A stretch of DNA of 64,000 nucleotides from Mycoplasma sp. Bg1 (GTDB lineage: Bacteria > Bacillota_I > Bacilli_A > Mycoplasmatales > Hepatoplasmataceae). The position numbers and the translations under genes are program-made. Shown in pieces: positions 9,714 through 21,199 of the stretch. The stretch is taken from positions 186,001-250,000 of the forward strand of contig LSMX01000002.1 in assembly GCA_001641205.1 (NCBI GenBank), given 5' to 3'. A model generated the notes under the pieces. That model was not told where the DNA came from and ran no database searches. It worked only from the letters and a program-made list of their open reading frames with translations. How positions within the stretch are numbered: position 1 is the stretch's first letter; each line of letters starts with the position of its first letter.

Positions 9714-11120
9714 ATGAAAGTAAATAAACAATATTTTAAAAGTCATGCAACAAGAATTTGAAAAAATATTCGAATTGATGATGACTATATTTCAGATGAA
9801 TATGAAACAAAACCAATTCCCCAAAACAAGAGGAAAAAGACTTGAGTTATGGGGTTTATTATGATTGGATTTTCATTATTTTCAGCTACTGCTATAATTG
9901 GTTATTCAACTACAGCAGGACTTTTAGGAAGTGGTTATGATTTTGGTGCAGTCCTTATTACTGTTATAGTTGGAAACCTTATTTTAACAGTCTATATTTG
10001 TACTCTTTCTTATATAGGAGCAAAAGAAGGATTAAGTACCCACCAATTATCAACCAAGGTTTTTGGAAAGCATGGAATTAAAATTACCTCAAGTGTAACC
10101 ATGATTGCACAACTTGGATGATTTGGAGTTGGAATTATGATGATTGTTACTCCCTTAACAGGAATGATTAATGCCACAACAGAAATTAATAAAGGTGATT
10201 CTGGATTTATCGCAATTAAATGAGCAATGATTATTATAATTGGTTTTTTTATGACTTTTACTGCTTATTATGGAATTAAATCATTAACAGTAGTTTCAAT
10301 TATTGTAGTTCCTTTAATCATAATTGCGGGAATTGCAGCAATTTCTGTAGCAGCAATTCAAGATAATTCAAACCTGCCAATAGGTAGTGGCGAAACTATA
10401 ACAATAATGGCTGGAATTGGACTTGTTTTTGCTGCTTTTGCTTCTGGAGGAACTTTATGTCCAGATTTTGTAAGATGGGCAAAGGATGGGAAAAGTGCAG
10501 TAATTGTAACTTGTCTTGCTTTTTTCTTTGGTTCAATATTAATGTTTCTTTTTGGATCAGCAGCTTTTTTTATCTTTGCTTCTGAAAATATTTTAATGGG
10601 ACTTGCCAGTACATCAATTGCACTTCTAGTAATTGGAATTTTAGTTTTAATCGGAAATATTTGAACAACAAGTGATAATGGTCTATATACCCAAGCAATG
10701 GCCCTAAGTTCAACCGTGGGAACAAAGAAAAAAGTAAATGTAATTATTTTAGGAATAATTGGAACATTACTTTCACCAGTTATTTTTTCTCATTTTATTC
10801 CTTTTTTAAATGTGTTAAACCTTTTACTTCCTGGAATTGGAACTTTAATTTGTTTAAATTATTTTTGACACAAGGAAGATAAATCAGATGTAAGTCATAG
10901 TTGAATTGCAATTTGATCATGATTTCTAGGATTTGTTGCTGCCTTTATTATTAATTTAATCTTGCCTTTTATCTTGCCTCTTTATGTTATGCTTTTTACT
11001 GCACTTTTCTTTATTATTATGAAGCAAGGAAATGCACAGGAGTTAAAGTGACAAGCAAATAAATATGAAAAAAGATATAATTCAAACAATGAAAAAAATA
11101 ACGAACACCTATCACATTAA
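9714..11120 (+). CDS. NCS1-family nucleobase:cation symporter (CodB-like)
   Basis: This integral membrane permease (468 residues, about 12 helices) probably imports a purine or pyrimidine base. The helix pattern and the CPDFVRWAKDGKSAV stretch (compare SPDFARFA in cytosine permeases) suggest the NCS1/CodB family; the substrate is not readable. The ATG at 9714 has SD AAGGAG. TGA-Trp codons are frequent. The hydrophilic C-terminus runs 32 bases into the next gene, a DeoD-like protein, so base or nucleoside salvage is the likely theme of the unit. Confidence 0.72.
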
Positions 11121-11832
11121 TGTAAATAAAGATGAAATTGCTCCTACTGTTTTAATGGTTGGAGATCCTGCAAGAGCAAAATATTTTGCAAACAAATTAT
11201 TAGAAGATCCAAAATTAGTTTGTAATATTCGACTAATTAATATGTGGACTGGAACCTATAAAGGGAATTTAGTTACAATTACAAGTCATGGAATGGGATT
11301 TCCTTCTATTGGAATTTATGCTCATGAACTTTTTAACTTTTTTAATGTTGAAAGAATTATTCGTCTAGGAACTTGTGCAACCTACAAGAAGGAAATAAAT
11401 CCTGGTGATATTATTATTGGGAATAAATATTATACTTATTCCCGTTTTGGTGAGGGTTATGGAGTTGATCCTTTAAAACCTAGTTTAGCTAATCCAAATT
11501 TATTTAAAACAATTGAAAATAATTTCAAAAAAAAGAATTTAAATTATCATGTTGGAGCATTATATTCATCAGAATGATTTTATGCTCCTATTTTTAAAAA
11601 TCAAGGAGTTAAGAGTAATTCACCAATTGAAGAAAAAGTTGCTAGTGGGGAAATTATTGGACAAGATATGGAAAGTTATGCTCTTCAAACAATTGCTAAT
11701 TACTTTAATAAAGAAGCAATTACTCTTGTTATGGTTTTAACTAATCTTGTTCTTAACACTGAAGAAGAAAAAAATAATCCCGCAACTATTTTACCAATGG
11801 GAAAAAATGTTCTTGAAGCATTATTTGATTAA
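11089..11832 (+). CDS. DeoD-like nucleoside phosphorylase paralog A
   Basis: A PNP/UDP-family protein of 247 residues. It has TYHIN, GDPARAK, HGMGFPSIG, RLGTCAT and DMESYALQ, matching the hexameric PNP motifs. At the general-acid site, where the housekeeping DeoD has SSDN, this protein has VLTN: the aspartate is asparagine. Altered base specificity or activity is inferred. The start at 11089 is chosen because it gives the same length and N-terminus as paralog B; an in-frame ATG at 11065 would add eight residues. The start lies within the end of the NCS1 gene. Confidence 0.8.
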
Positions 11833-11855
11833 AAATATTATTTATCATTAAAACT

Positions 11856-11896
11856 AAAAATAACTAAGGTAATTTTATTTACCTTAGTTATTTTTA
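11856..11896 (+). terminator. Terminator after DeoD-like paralog A
   Basis: A 17-bp stem built around AACTAAGGTAA and its complement is followed by TTTTTATT, about 25 bases after the stop codon. Confidence 0.85.
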
Positions 11897-11953
11897 TTAA
11901 TAAACAATTTTATAAGTTAACACCGCTTCTAATAAAAAGAGATAATATAAGGG

Positions 11954-12697
11954 ATGAATCAAAAAACAAGCACATACCATATAAGCGTATTTCAAAATGA
12001 TATTGCCCCAATAGTTCTAATGGTAGGAAGTCCAACAAGGGCAGAAGATTATGCACACAAACTTCTAAAAAATCCTAAATTAGTTTGCAATATTCGTTTA
12101 ATTAACATGTGGACTGGAACTTATAATGATAAACCAGTAACAATTACAAGTCATGGAATGGGATTTTCTTCAATGGGGATTTATGCTCATGAACTTTTTA
12201 ATTTTTTTGGAGTTGAAAAAATTATTCGGTTAGGAACATGTGCCACTTATAAAAAAGATATTAATATTGGTGAAATAATTATTGGAAATAATTATTTCAC
12301 TTATTCAAAATTTGGAGAAGGCTATGAAGTTGATCCTGAAATAGGAATTGCTGCTAGTTATAATTTATTAAAAATTATTGATAATCAATTTAAAAAAGAT
12401 AAACTTAAATATCATGTTGGAGGAATTTATTCTTCTGAATGATTTTATGCTCCTGCATTTAAAAATCAAGGAGTGAAAACAGGCTCAATAATTGATAAAA
12501 AAATTCAAGAAAAAGAAATTATTGGAAAAGAAATGGAAAGCTATGTTTTACAATTAATTGCTAATTATTATAATAAGGAAGCAATTACAATAGCAACTGT
12601 TTTAACAAATATTACAACTAATAAATTTACTAAATCAGATGAATATGTTGATGTTTTGCCAATGGCAAAAAGTGTTTTAAAAGCATTATTTGATTAA
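11954..12697 (+). CDS. DeoD-like nucleoside phosphorylase paralog B
   Basis: A second 247-residue paralog, strongly similar to A along its whole length, so they arose by tandem duplication. It keeps TYHIS, HGMGFSSMG, RLGTCAT and EMESYVLQ. The phosphate loop is GSPTRAE rather than GDPLRAK, and the general-acid aspartate is again asparagine (VLTN). It is separated from A by a terminator. The SD is unclear (AAGGG directly before the ATG, or AAAGAG about 14 bases upstream). Substrate unknown; both copies may process a nucleoside different from that of deoD at 6.0 kb. Confidence 0.8.
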
Positions 12698-12712
12698 ATA
12701 ATTAAATATTTA

Positions 12713-12750
12713 TCAATTAATATTTAAAGTAAAATCAATTAATATTTAAA
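12713..12750. repeat. Short direct repeat, 17 bases twice
   Basis: ATCAATTAATATTTAAA occurs at 12713-12729 and 12734-12750, just before the terminator. It is a small AT-rich duplication with no obvious function. Confidence 0.7.
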
Positions 12751-12751
12751 T

Positions 12752-12794
12752 AAAAAATAGAAGCATTTTTAAAATAAATGCTTCTATTTTTTTA
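12752..12794 (+). terminator. Terminator after DeoD-like paralog B
   Basis: The stem AAAAAATAGAAGCATTT pairs with its complement and ends in seven T. Confidence 0.85.
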
Positions 12795-12891
12795 ATCAAA
12801 ATTAAGTTTATTTTTAATATAAAATTGTTTTTTTTGAAGGAATCTTATCTTTAAAAAAATATGTCCTTAAAAAACAAATGGTATAATCTAA

Positions 12892-12897
12892 ACAATA
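12892..12897 (+). promoter_or_regulatory. -10 box for the first MATE gene
   Basis: TATAAT ends 15 bases before the ATG at 12913. No SD follows, so the mRNA leader would be only a few bases long. Confidence 0.5.
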
Positions 12898-12912
12898 TTA
12901 AATAATTAACAC

Positions 12913-14718
12913 ATGAAAATGCTAAAACAGAAGGACTTTGATCTAGGGAAAAGTAAGATCGTGGACCTTTTTCTTACTATCTGGGTCCCAACGCTAATTG
13001 CAGTACTTATTACTGGAACTTTTGTTGTTTTTGATGGAATTTTTATTACTCATGGTTTTCATGCAGGAAGTATTTTTGAAGAAAATAGTTTTATGGAGTG
13101 GGCAGGAGATAGCACAACAATAGAGGGCGAATATGCTGGTTATGGTGCTGTTGCGCTTGGCTATGCTGTTCCTTACACTTTACTTCTTGTTTCTGCTGGA
13201 ATAATGGTTGGAGGAGCAATGAGCTATAATATTTCAAAAGCTCGTGCTGCAGAAGACAAAGTTAGAGAACAACAAATTATGGATGCCTTTTTACCAATTT
13301 GTATTATTGTGGGAATTGTTTTAATGATTGTTTTAATTCCTTTTGCTAAATTTTGAATCTGAATGGGTTCTGGCTTTCAACCAATTTTTATTAAAAACTG
13401 ATTAAATAATCCTCTTTTTAATAGTGATTGAACACCTGATATATTGCTTAATCCAATCCCTTCAAATACAACAGATTTTGGACCTGGACTTGCAGGACAC
13501 ATTTTCCAACAAAGTTCATGATATCTACGAATTCAAGCTCTTGCAGCAATTCCTTATATTTATATGGTTGCTGTTCCCTATATTTTACGAGAAGAAGGAA
13601 AACCAAAAATCTCAATTTATGTAAATATAATTGCTCTTGGAGGAAATATTCTTTGAGATTTTATCCTAATTATTGTTTTAGGAATGAATCTTGTTGGTGC
13701 TGCTATTGCAACAATTATGGCCGAAAGTATGGGTGCACTTGCTTTTATGTATTATTTAAAAAATAAGGCAACCACTAAAATTAAAAGTACTAATTGGAAA
13801 ATTGCTAAAGATGATATTGGAGGGATTGTAAAAAATGGTTCTTCTTATATGGGGATGCAATTATTACAAATGGCAATCATTCTTTCGATGACTATGTCAA
13901 TTGGTTTTGTTTTTTATAATGATCCAATAACTATAAGTCAATATAATTCTTCATTTCAAAACTATTTTAGTTTTTATACTTTAATTAATTTAATTGCTCT
14001 TGGAACAATTGTTTCAATAACGCCAATTATTAATTATAGTTATAACATCAAGAATAAAGAACGACTAAATGAATCTAAACTTCTTGGAAGACGAGTTCTT
14101 ATTACTCTTTGTACACTTGCAACAATTTTAGTTTTATTTTTCCCAGTAATTATTTCTACTATGTTTAATTCTCCTGATCCCTTTTTAGCACAACGAATAA
14201 GTCAAATTATGATTTTAGGATTTACAATGGGAAATATTATTATTTATGCTGGCCTATATTTTCAAGGACTTGGTCAAGTTAAAAAAGCAAATATGTTAAT
14301 TTTTACAAAACCTCTTTTAGTTTTTATCTTGGCAATTGTTATGGGATTAACCTTCAAACAATTTGAAGGTGTTCATCTTGTTTGAATAAATTCCCTTCTT
14401 CCATGAAATGAATCTCCCGATAATTGAGAAGCCATTGGTGTTCCAGTAGTTTGTCTGGCAATATTTTGAGTTATACCTATTGTCGATTTTATTTTGGGAA
14501 CAGCAGGTTCAATTATGATGAATAGATCAATTAGACAAATTGAATTAGAATTTGCTCATGATGATTATGTTGAACAAGAACTTGAAGAAGAACTTGAAGA
14601 AATTGTTGAGGATGTCTATGTTCCAATTGAAAAATTAAATAGAAAAGAAATTCGTAAAGCTAATAAAATTAAAAAGAAACAAGCAGAAAAAAATATAAAA
14701 AAAATAAAAAGAGAATAA
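12913..14718 (+). CDS. MATE-family transporter 1
   Basis: An integral membrane protein of 601 residues with about 12 helices in two halves. The start resembles MATE proteins: a polar tip, then LFLTIWVPTLIAVLITGTF and, after a loop, a glycine-rich second and third helix ending in YNISKARAAEDKVREQQ (compare the ISRALGAGD region). MATE proteins usually export drugs or metabolites using H+ or Na+; the substrate is unknown here. A charged tail of about 70 residues (EQELEEELEEIVED, then lysine-rich) is specific to this copy. It is the first of three tandem paralogs and lacks an SD. Confidence 0.75.
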
Positions 14719-14822
14719 TTAATTTTCTACCCTCATTAAAAAACAAAATTATTTTCTTTAAAATATAATATATTTATAGAAAGAAAATAATATTTTAATA
14801 TTGTTTAAAAATAGGAATAAAA

Positions 14823-16589
14823 ATGAAAATGCTAAAAGAAGGGGAATTTGATCTTGGAAAAAGCAAAATCACAGATCTTTTTCTTACAATTTGAATACCA
14901 ACATTAATTTCTCTAGTAATTACTGGAACTTTTATTGTAGTTGATTTAATTTTTATTACCCATGGATTTAGTGCTAATTCAATTTTTGGAGAAGTTGGTT
15001 GAAATTGAACAAATGATACATATGGTTCTTATGGGTCAACAGCAATTGGTTATGCTATGCCTTTTGTTTTAATTATAATTTCAATAGGAGCAATGATCGG
15101 TGGGGCTTTTGGTTACAATTTATCAAAAGCTAAAGCTTCAAATGATCACCTAAGAGAACAAAGAGTTATTAATTCTTTCTTTCCAGTTTGCATAATTAGT
15201 GGAATAATTTTAACTTTATTATTGTTTCCTTTTGCCAAATTTTGAATTTGAATGGGTTCTGGCTTTCAACCAATTTTTAAAGAAACATGATTCATAAATC
15301 CTCTTTTTAATAGTGAAGTTTGATCTAATGCAGAACCAAACATAAAAATTGCAGGGCATATTTTCCAACAAAGCTCATGATATTTAAGAATTCAAGCATT
15401 AGGAGCAATTCCTTATATTGCCTTAATGGGTGCTCCATTTTTACTTAGGGAAGAGGGAAAACCAGTTGTTTCTATTTATATTAGCTCACTAGGATTTGTG
15501 ATGAATATTTTTCTTGATTTTTTCCTTGTTATTATTCTTGGTTTAAATTTAATTGGTGCATCAATTGCAACAACTTTTACTGAAATTATCGGAACTTTAG
15601 CTTTTTTTTATTACTTAAAACATTATGCAAAAACAAGAGTTACTAAACTTGATTGAAAAACAGCAAAAGATGATTTTGGCCAAATTTGTAAAAATGGAAC
15701 TTCTTATATGGGAACTGAGTTATTGCAAACAGTAATTTTACTTACTTTAACAATGTCCATTGGATTTGTTTTTTATGGACAATATGATGTCATTCTCTTC
15801 TATTCAGCTTGTTTTTCAAATTACTCAAGTATGTTTGCCTTTTTAAATATTATTGCCCTTGCAACTCTTCTCTCAGTTGTTCCACTAATTAATTACAGTT
15901 ATAACATTAGAGATCATGAGCGATTAAAGGAAGCAAAAAAATTAGGTTTAAATGTTTTGATTTTAATTTGTACTCTATGTACAATTCTTATGGTGGTTTT
16001 TCCTGTAATTATTACTACTGTTTTTGTTGCTCCAAATAATTGACTTTCTCAACGAATAACCCAAATTTTATTTCTCAGTTTTACTTTTGGAAATTTAATT
16101 CTTTTTGCTGGTCTTTATTTTCAAGGAATGGGTCAAGTAACAAAGGCTAATTTATTAATTTTTTCAAAACCACTTCTAGTTTTTATTCTTGCAATTACTA
16201 TTGGCCTTACTGTTCAAGCAGAATTAGCTTGAAAAGATCCATTATTTAATTGAAACGCTTCTTATTATAATGATGAAGGAATTGGTGGAGTTTATTTAGA
16301 TAATGGTAAAGAAGTTACAATTGCTTTAGGGATTTTTTGAGTAGTTCCTTTTGTAGATATTCTAATTGGAATAATTGGAATTAGTTTAATGGAATGCTCA
16401 CTTTATAAACATAAAAATGAAGAATTACCTAGAGATAGTCAATTATTTAAAAAAAGATTAAAACAACTTAGAAAAAATTATGAAATTAAAAAGAAAATTT
16501 TAATTGAAAAAATAAAAACAAATTATCAACTATATCAAATAAGAGTAAAAGAGAATAATCAGTTACTTTTACTCTTATTGAAAACATAA
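14823..16589 (+). CDS. MATE-family transporter 2
   Basis: A 588-residue paralog of the preceding gene, built of the same helices with many TGA-Trp codons. It is much closer to the next copy (16654) than to the first; long stretches such as [20 protein letters not shown] are shared. A charged lysine-rich tail ends the protein. Start ATG 14823 with SD TAGGAATAAAA. Its upstream region (TTCTTTAAAATATAATAT followed by an AATATTTTAATATT stem) is repeated before copy 3, showing that the duplicated unit included its promoter. Confidence 0.75.
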
Positions 16590-16653
16590 CAAATTTCTTT
16601 AAAATATAATATAAAAAAATAATATTTTAATATTACTTGAAATAAAAAGAAAA

Positions 16654-18438
16654 ATGAAAATGCTAAAGGAAAAAGATTTTGATCTTGGAAAAAACAAAAT
16701 TACAGATCTTTTTTTTACAATCTGAATTCCAACATTAATTTCTCTAGTAATTACTGGAACTTTTATTGTAATTGATTTGGTTTTTATTACCCATGGATTT
16801 AGTGCTAATTCAATTTTTGGTGAGATTGGCTGAAACTGAACAAATGATACATATGGATCTTATGGATCAACTGCAATTGCTTATGCTATGCCTTTTGTTT
16901 TGATTATATTTTCAGTAGGAGCAATGATTGGTGGTGCTTTTGGTTATAACTTATCAAAAGCAAAAGCTTCAAATGATCACATTAGAGAACAAAGAATTAT
17001 TAATTCTTTTTTTCCAGTTTGTATTATAAGCGGAATAATTTTAACTTTAATTTTATTTCCTTTTGCAAAATTTTGAATTTGAATGGGTTCTGGCTTTCAA
17101 CCAATTTTTAAAGAGACTTGATTCATAAACCCCCTTTTTAATAGTGATATTTGAGCAAAAAATCCTATGAGTGAATTATCAATTGCAGGACATATTTTTC
17201 AACAAGGTGCTTGATATTTAAGAATTCAAGCTCTTGGAGCAATTCCTTATATTGCCTTAATGGGTGCTCCATTTTTACTAAGAGAAGAAGGCAAACCAAT
17301 TGTTTGCATTTATATTAGTTTATTAGGATTTATACTTAATGTTCTTTTTGATTTTTTTCTTGTGATCATTCTTGGTTTAAATTTAGTTGGTGCCTCAATT
17401 GCAACAACTTTTACTGAAATGATGGGAACCTTAGCTTTTTTTTATTATTTAAAACATCATGCAAAAACAAAAATTACTAAATTAGATTTTAAAACAGCAA
17501 AGGAAGATCTTGGCCAAATTTGTAAAAATGGAACTTCTTATATGGGAACTGAACTACTTGAAACAGTAATTTTCCTTACCCTAACCATGTCTATTGGATT
17601 TGCTTTTTATGGACAATATGATGTCATTCTCTTCTATTCTGCCTCTTTTTCAAATTTTTCATGTATGTTTGACTTCTTAAACATTATTGCCCTTGCAACT
17701 ATTCTTTCTATTGTCCCTTTAATTAATTACAGTTATAACATTAAAGATCGTGAGCGGTTAAAGGAAGCAAAAAAATTAGGATTAAATGTTTTAATTTTGA
17801 TTTGTACTTTTTTTACAATTATTATGCTTGTTTTTCCTGTAATTATTACTACTATTTTTGTTGCTCCAAATGATTGACTTTCACAACGAATAACCCAAAT
17901 TTTATTTCTTAGTTTTACTTTTGGAAATTTAATTCTCTTTGCTGGTTTATATTTTCAAGGAATTGGTCAAGTAACAAAAGCAAATTTATTAATTTTTTCA
18001 AAACCACTTCTAATTTTTATCCTTGCAATTATAATAGGAACTACTATTCAAGCAGAATTAGCTTGAAAAGACCCGTTATTTAATTGAAATGCTTCCTATC
18101 CTACCAATAGCGAAGGAGTGGGAGGAGTTTATTTAGATAATGGCAAGGAAGTTACAATTGCTTTAGGAATTTTTTGAGTAGTTCCTTTTGTAGATATTCT
18201 AATTGGAATAATTGGAATTAGTTTAATGGAATGCTCACTTTATAAACATAAAAATGAAAAATTCCCTAGAGATAGTCAATTATTTAAAAAAAGATTAAAA
18301 CAACTTATAAAAAATTATGAAATTAAAAAACCATTTCTAAAAAAAGAAATAAAATTAAATTATCAACTATATCAAGAAAAAGAAAAGAGATGAATTAATA
18401 TTTCATCTCTTTTCTTTCGAGGTCTCTCTTTTTGATAA
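16654..18438 (+). CDS. MATE-family transporter 3
   Basis: A 594-residue close relative of copy 2. Reading TGA as Trp, the frame runs to the TAA at 18436. Its last 15 codons overlap the 3' end of smpB on the other strand, and a hairpin lies in the shared bases. The promoter region copies that of copy 2. The cytosolic tail differs from copy 2 only near its end. The substrate is unknown; a recent tandem duplication is the simplest reading. Confidence 0.75.
18381..18415. terminator. Bidirectional hairpin between MATE 3 and smpB
   Basis: A 14-bp stem (18381-18394 with 18402-18415) with loop TTAATAT. On the minus strand it is followed by a T-rich run, a good terminator for smpB. On the plus strand the U tract is poor. 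It lies within the coding ends of both convergent genes. Confidence 0.75.
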
Positions 18439-18832
18439 TTTCTCGTTTATCATATTTCTTTTTCCCTCTTGCAGTTGCTATTTCAATTTTTATAATTCCA
18501 TGATGGTTAATATAAAGAATTGTTGGAACAACTGTTAAGCGCTCAAGGTTAACAGCATTTCAAATTTTTTTAATCTCTCTTTTATGTAAAAGTAATTGAC
18601 GGGTACGAGTTTCATCATGACTACCCATAGTTTGATATTCATACTTTTTAATGGTTCCATTTAACCATTGTAAACTTCCCTTATCATCAAAAACAATATA
18701 TGATCCACTTAAATCAACATCTCCACACTTAATTGATTTAACTTCACTTCCAAGAAGTGAAATTCCTGCTTCAAAAGTATCTTTAAGTTCATAATCAAAT
18801 CTTGCTCGTCGGTTTTTAGCAACAATTTTCAC
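18395..18832 (-). CDS. smpB: SmpB, tmRNA-binding protein
   Basis: SmpB binds tmRNA and delivers it to stalled ribosomes. The 145-residue length and the motifs [22 protein letters not shown] and HKREIKKI are typical, and the C-terminal tail is basic. The start is GTG at 18832, sharing one base with the rnr stop (TAGTG), with a strong GGAGG upstream, so it is translationally coupled to rnr. ssrA itself lies 8.9 kb away, beyond the plus-strand island. Confidence 0.96.
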
Positions 18833-20913
18833 TAGATTACCTCCATGTTAACAACACCCCTAATGGTGTCAACAGTAATAATCTTAATTTGTACATCTTG
18901 GCCAAGTCCAAAACTTTTAGTATTTTTTTTACCAATAATTGCTCTTTTTTCTTCATCATATTGATATTCATCATCAGTCATTGTCTCAAGTCTTACAAGT
19001 CCCTGCGTAAAATTATCAAGTTCTACAAAAAAACCAAAAGCAGTTACAGAAACAATAATTCCCTTAAATTCTTTTCCTATTTGTTTTTCCATAAATCGAG
19101 CTTTTTTAATATCTGCAAGTTTTCTTTCTGCAACCATTCCCTCTTTTTCTTTTTGACTAGTTTCAAGAGCAAGTGGGGTTAAATAAGAAAGTTCCATTTC
19201 AATTTGTTGATTATCTGGTAATTTACCATCAGCAATAATTCATTTTTTAAGTAAACGGTGCACAATTAAATCAGGATATCTTCGTATTGGACTAGTAAAA
19301 TGTAAATAATCATCTAATCCAAGAGCATAATGCCCTTGATTAAATTCATGATATTTTGCTTTTTCCATTGATTGAATGGTATATCTTTTTATAATATTTC
19401 CATATTCTTTATCATCAATTCGGTGAACTAAATCAGCAATGTCTTTTGAAGTAATGGCTTCATAAGGTTTATCAATTGCTTCCCCAAAAGTTCTAAGTAA
19501 GAAAAGAAAATCTTTTATTTTTTCTTCAGTAGGCTTTCCATGAACTCTAAAAAGTCCTGGAAGGTTATTTTTACTAAAGGCTTTTGCAACTGTTTCATTT
19601 GTTATTACCATTAAATCTTCAATCATTTTTTCTGCAGGAGTTTGAAATTTAGGAGTTAAGGCAGTTGGTTCACCCTTTTCATCTAGTTTAATTTGAATTT
19701 CAGGAAGAACAAAATCAATCATTCCTTTTTCAATTTTTACTTTACGCATAATCTCTGCAAGTTTTTTGGCATTAATAAGCATCTCTGAAAGTTTTTTATC
19801 ATCTCTTAAAAATTTAATTTTATTAGTATAAAGTTGATCAACTTCATCATAAGTTAATCGATATTTTGATTTAATTTGGGAATTAAAAATTTTAGAATTT
19901 ACAACTTTACCTTGAGGATTAATTTCCATTTCACAAGTCATTGTTAATTTTTTTGTATCAGGATTTAAGGAACATAAATCATTTGATAGTGCTTCTGGAA
20001 GCATTGGAAGAACATGATTAATAAGATAAACTGAAGTTCCACGGTCTTCTGCCTCATAATCAAGTTTAGAATCCTTTTCAACATAATGACTTACATCAGC
20101 AATATGCACTCCCAATTTATAATTACCATTTGCTAATTTTTCAACATCAATTGCATCATCCAAATCTTTTGAACTAATTCCATCGATTGTAACAATTATT
20201 TTTGAACTTAAATCAGTTCTTTTTCCTGGCAATTTATCTTTTACTTTTTCAATTTCTTTTAAAATATCTTCAGAAAAATTAAGACTCATATTATTTTTAT
20301 AAGTTACAATTAATCAATCAATTGTAGCATCATTTTCATTTCCAATTACATCATTTAAACTTAAATAAATAACTAAATCTCTAATATCTTTAAAGGTTGT
20401 AGAAATTACATCTCCTTCATGGAGATTATCAAAATTTTCTAATGTATAACTATATTTTGTTTCTAAATCATCTGGAATAAATTGTTTTTCACCTTCAATT
20501 ATTCGAATACGACCAACAATATTGTTTCCATTTCGTTTCATTACCCGAAGAACTTTTCCAGCTCGACGGTCATCTTTTTGATCAGGAAATTTAGGAAATA
20601 ATTTAATTTTTACGGTGTCTCCTTCAAGAGCATTTAAAGTAAATTTTCCAGGAATAAAAACAGTTAGATTATCATTTTCTACAAAACCAAATTCTTTTCT
20701 TGTTGAACGATAAATACCAATTTCTGTTTCTTCATCTTTTAAATGGTATTTATCAGTTTTTCTTGAATGATAAATTTTGTTATCATGTCTTAAATTTGTT
20801 AATGCTTCATCTAGCTGTTTTGATTGCTGAAAACCTCTAAGTTTTAATTCTGTTCTTAAATCTCTAAAGGTAGTCGGATTTTTTTTAATAATTTCTAAAA
20901 TTTTTTGTTCCAT
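18832..20913 (-). CDS. rnr: Ribonuclease R
   Basis: This 3'-5' exoribonuclease degrades structured RNA and works with tmRNA in other bacteria. The 693 residues contain an N-terminal winged-helix/cold-shock region (to about 200), the RNB catalytic domain with the metal-binding aspartates in DGISSKDLDDAIDV, the late RNB motif LHFTSPIRRYPDL, and a C-terminal S1 domain (GFFVELDNFTQGLV). Three open stretches are joined by TGA-Trp codons. The start ATG has a weak SD and lies 37 bases after secG. Confidence 0.95.
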
Positions 20914-20950
20914 TATTTTTTACTAATTTCTAACATTGTTAATGTTTATT

Positions 20951-21199
20951 CTACATTGGTGCTGGTCCAACACCAACTATCATCATGGCAAAGGCAATAA
21001 GGAAAAAGAGAATAACTAAAATTCAAGTTGCAATGTGTAATCACCTATCAATTCCTCTTTTTTTAGTATTTTCAAAAAGTGAAATATCTTTTGTTCCTAC
21101 AATTGATGAACCAAGTGATTTCACCTTTCCTGATTGAATATAAATAATAATAATTAAAATGACTCCAATAATTACTAAAATTGAAAGTAATGCAATCAT
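20951..21199 (-). CDS. secG: SecG, preprotein translocase subunit
   Basis: A small subunit of the SecYEG channel. The 82-residue protein has two membrane helices separated by a short polar loop carrying SGKVKSLGSSIVG and ending in GIDRW before the second helix, as in SecG. TGA codons are read as Trp twice. The ATG overlaps the dnaB stop by one base (TAATG), so translation is coupled. The order secG-rnr-smpB is the common Firmicutes arrangement. Confidence 0.88.

Noticed and set aside
11549..11740. Plus-strand open frame inside DeoD-like paralog A
   Set aside because: It is out of frame with the clear DeoD similarity that continues through a TGA-Trp.
12713..12750. Repeated AT-rich unit as a CRISPR-like array
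   Set aside because: Only two 17-base copies with a 4-base spacer; no array and no cas genes.
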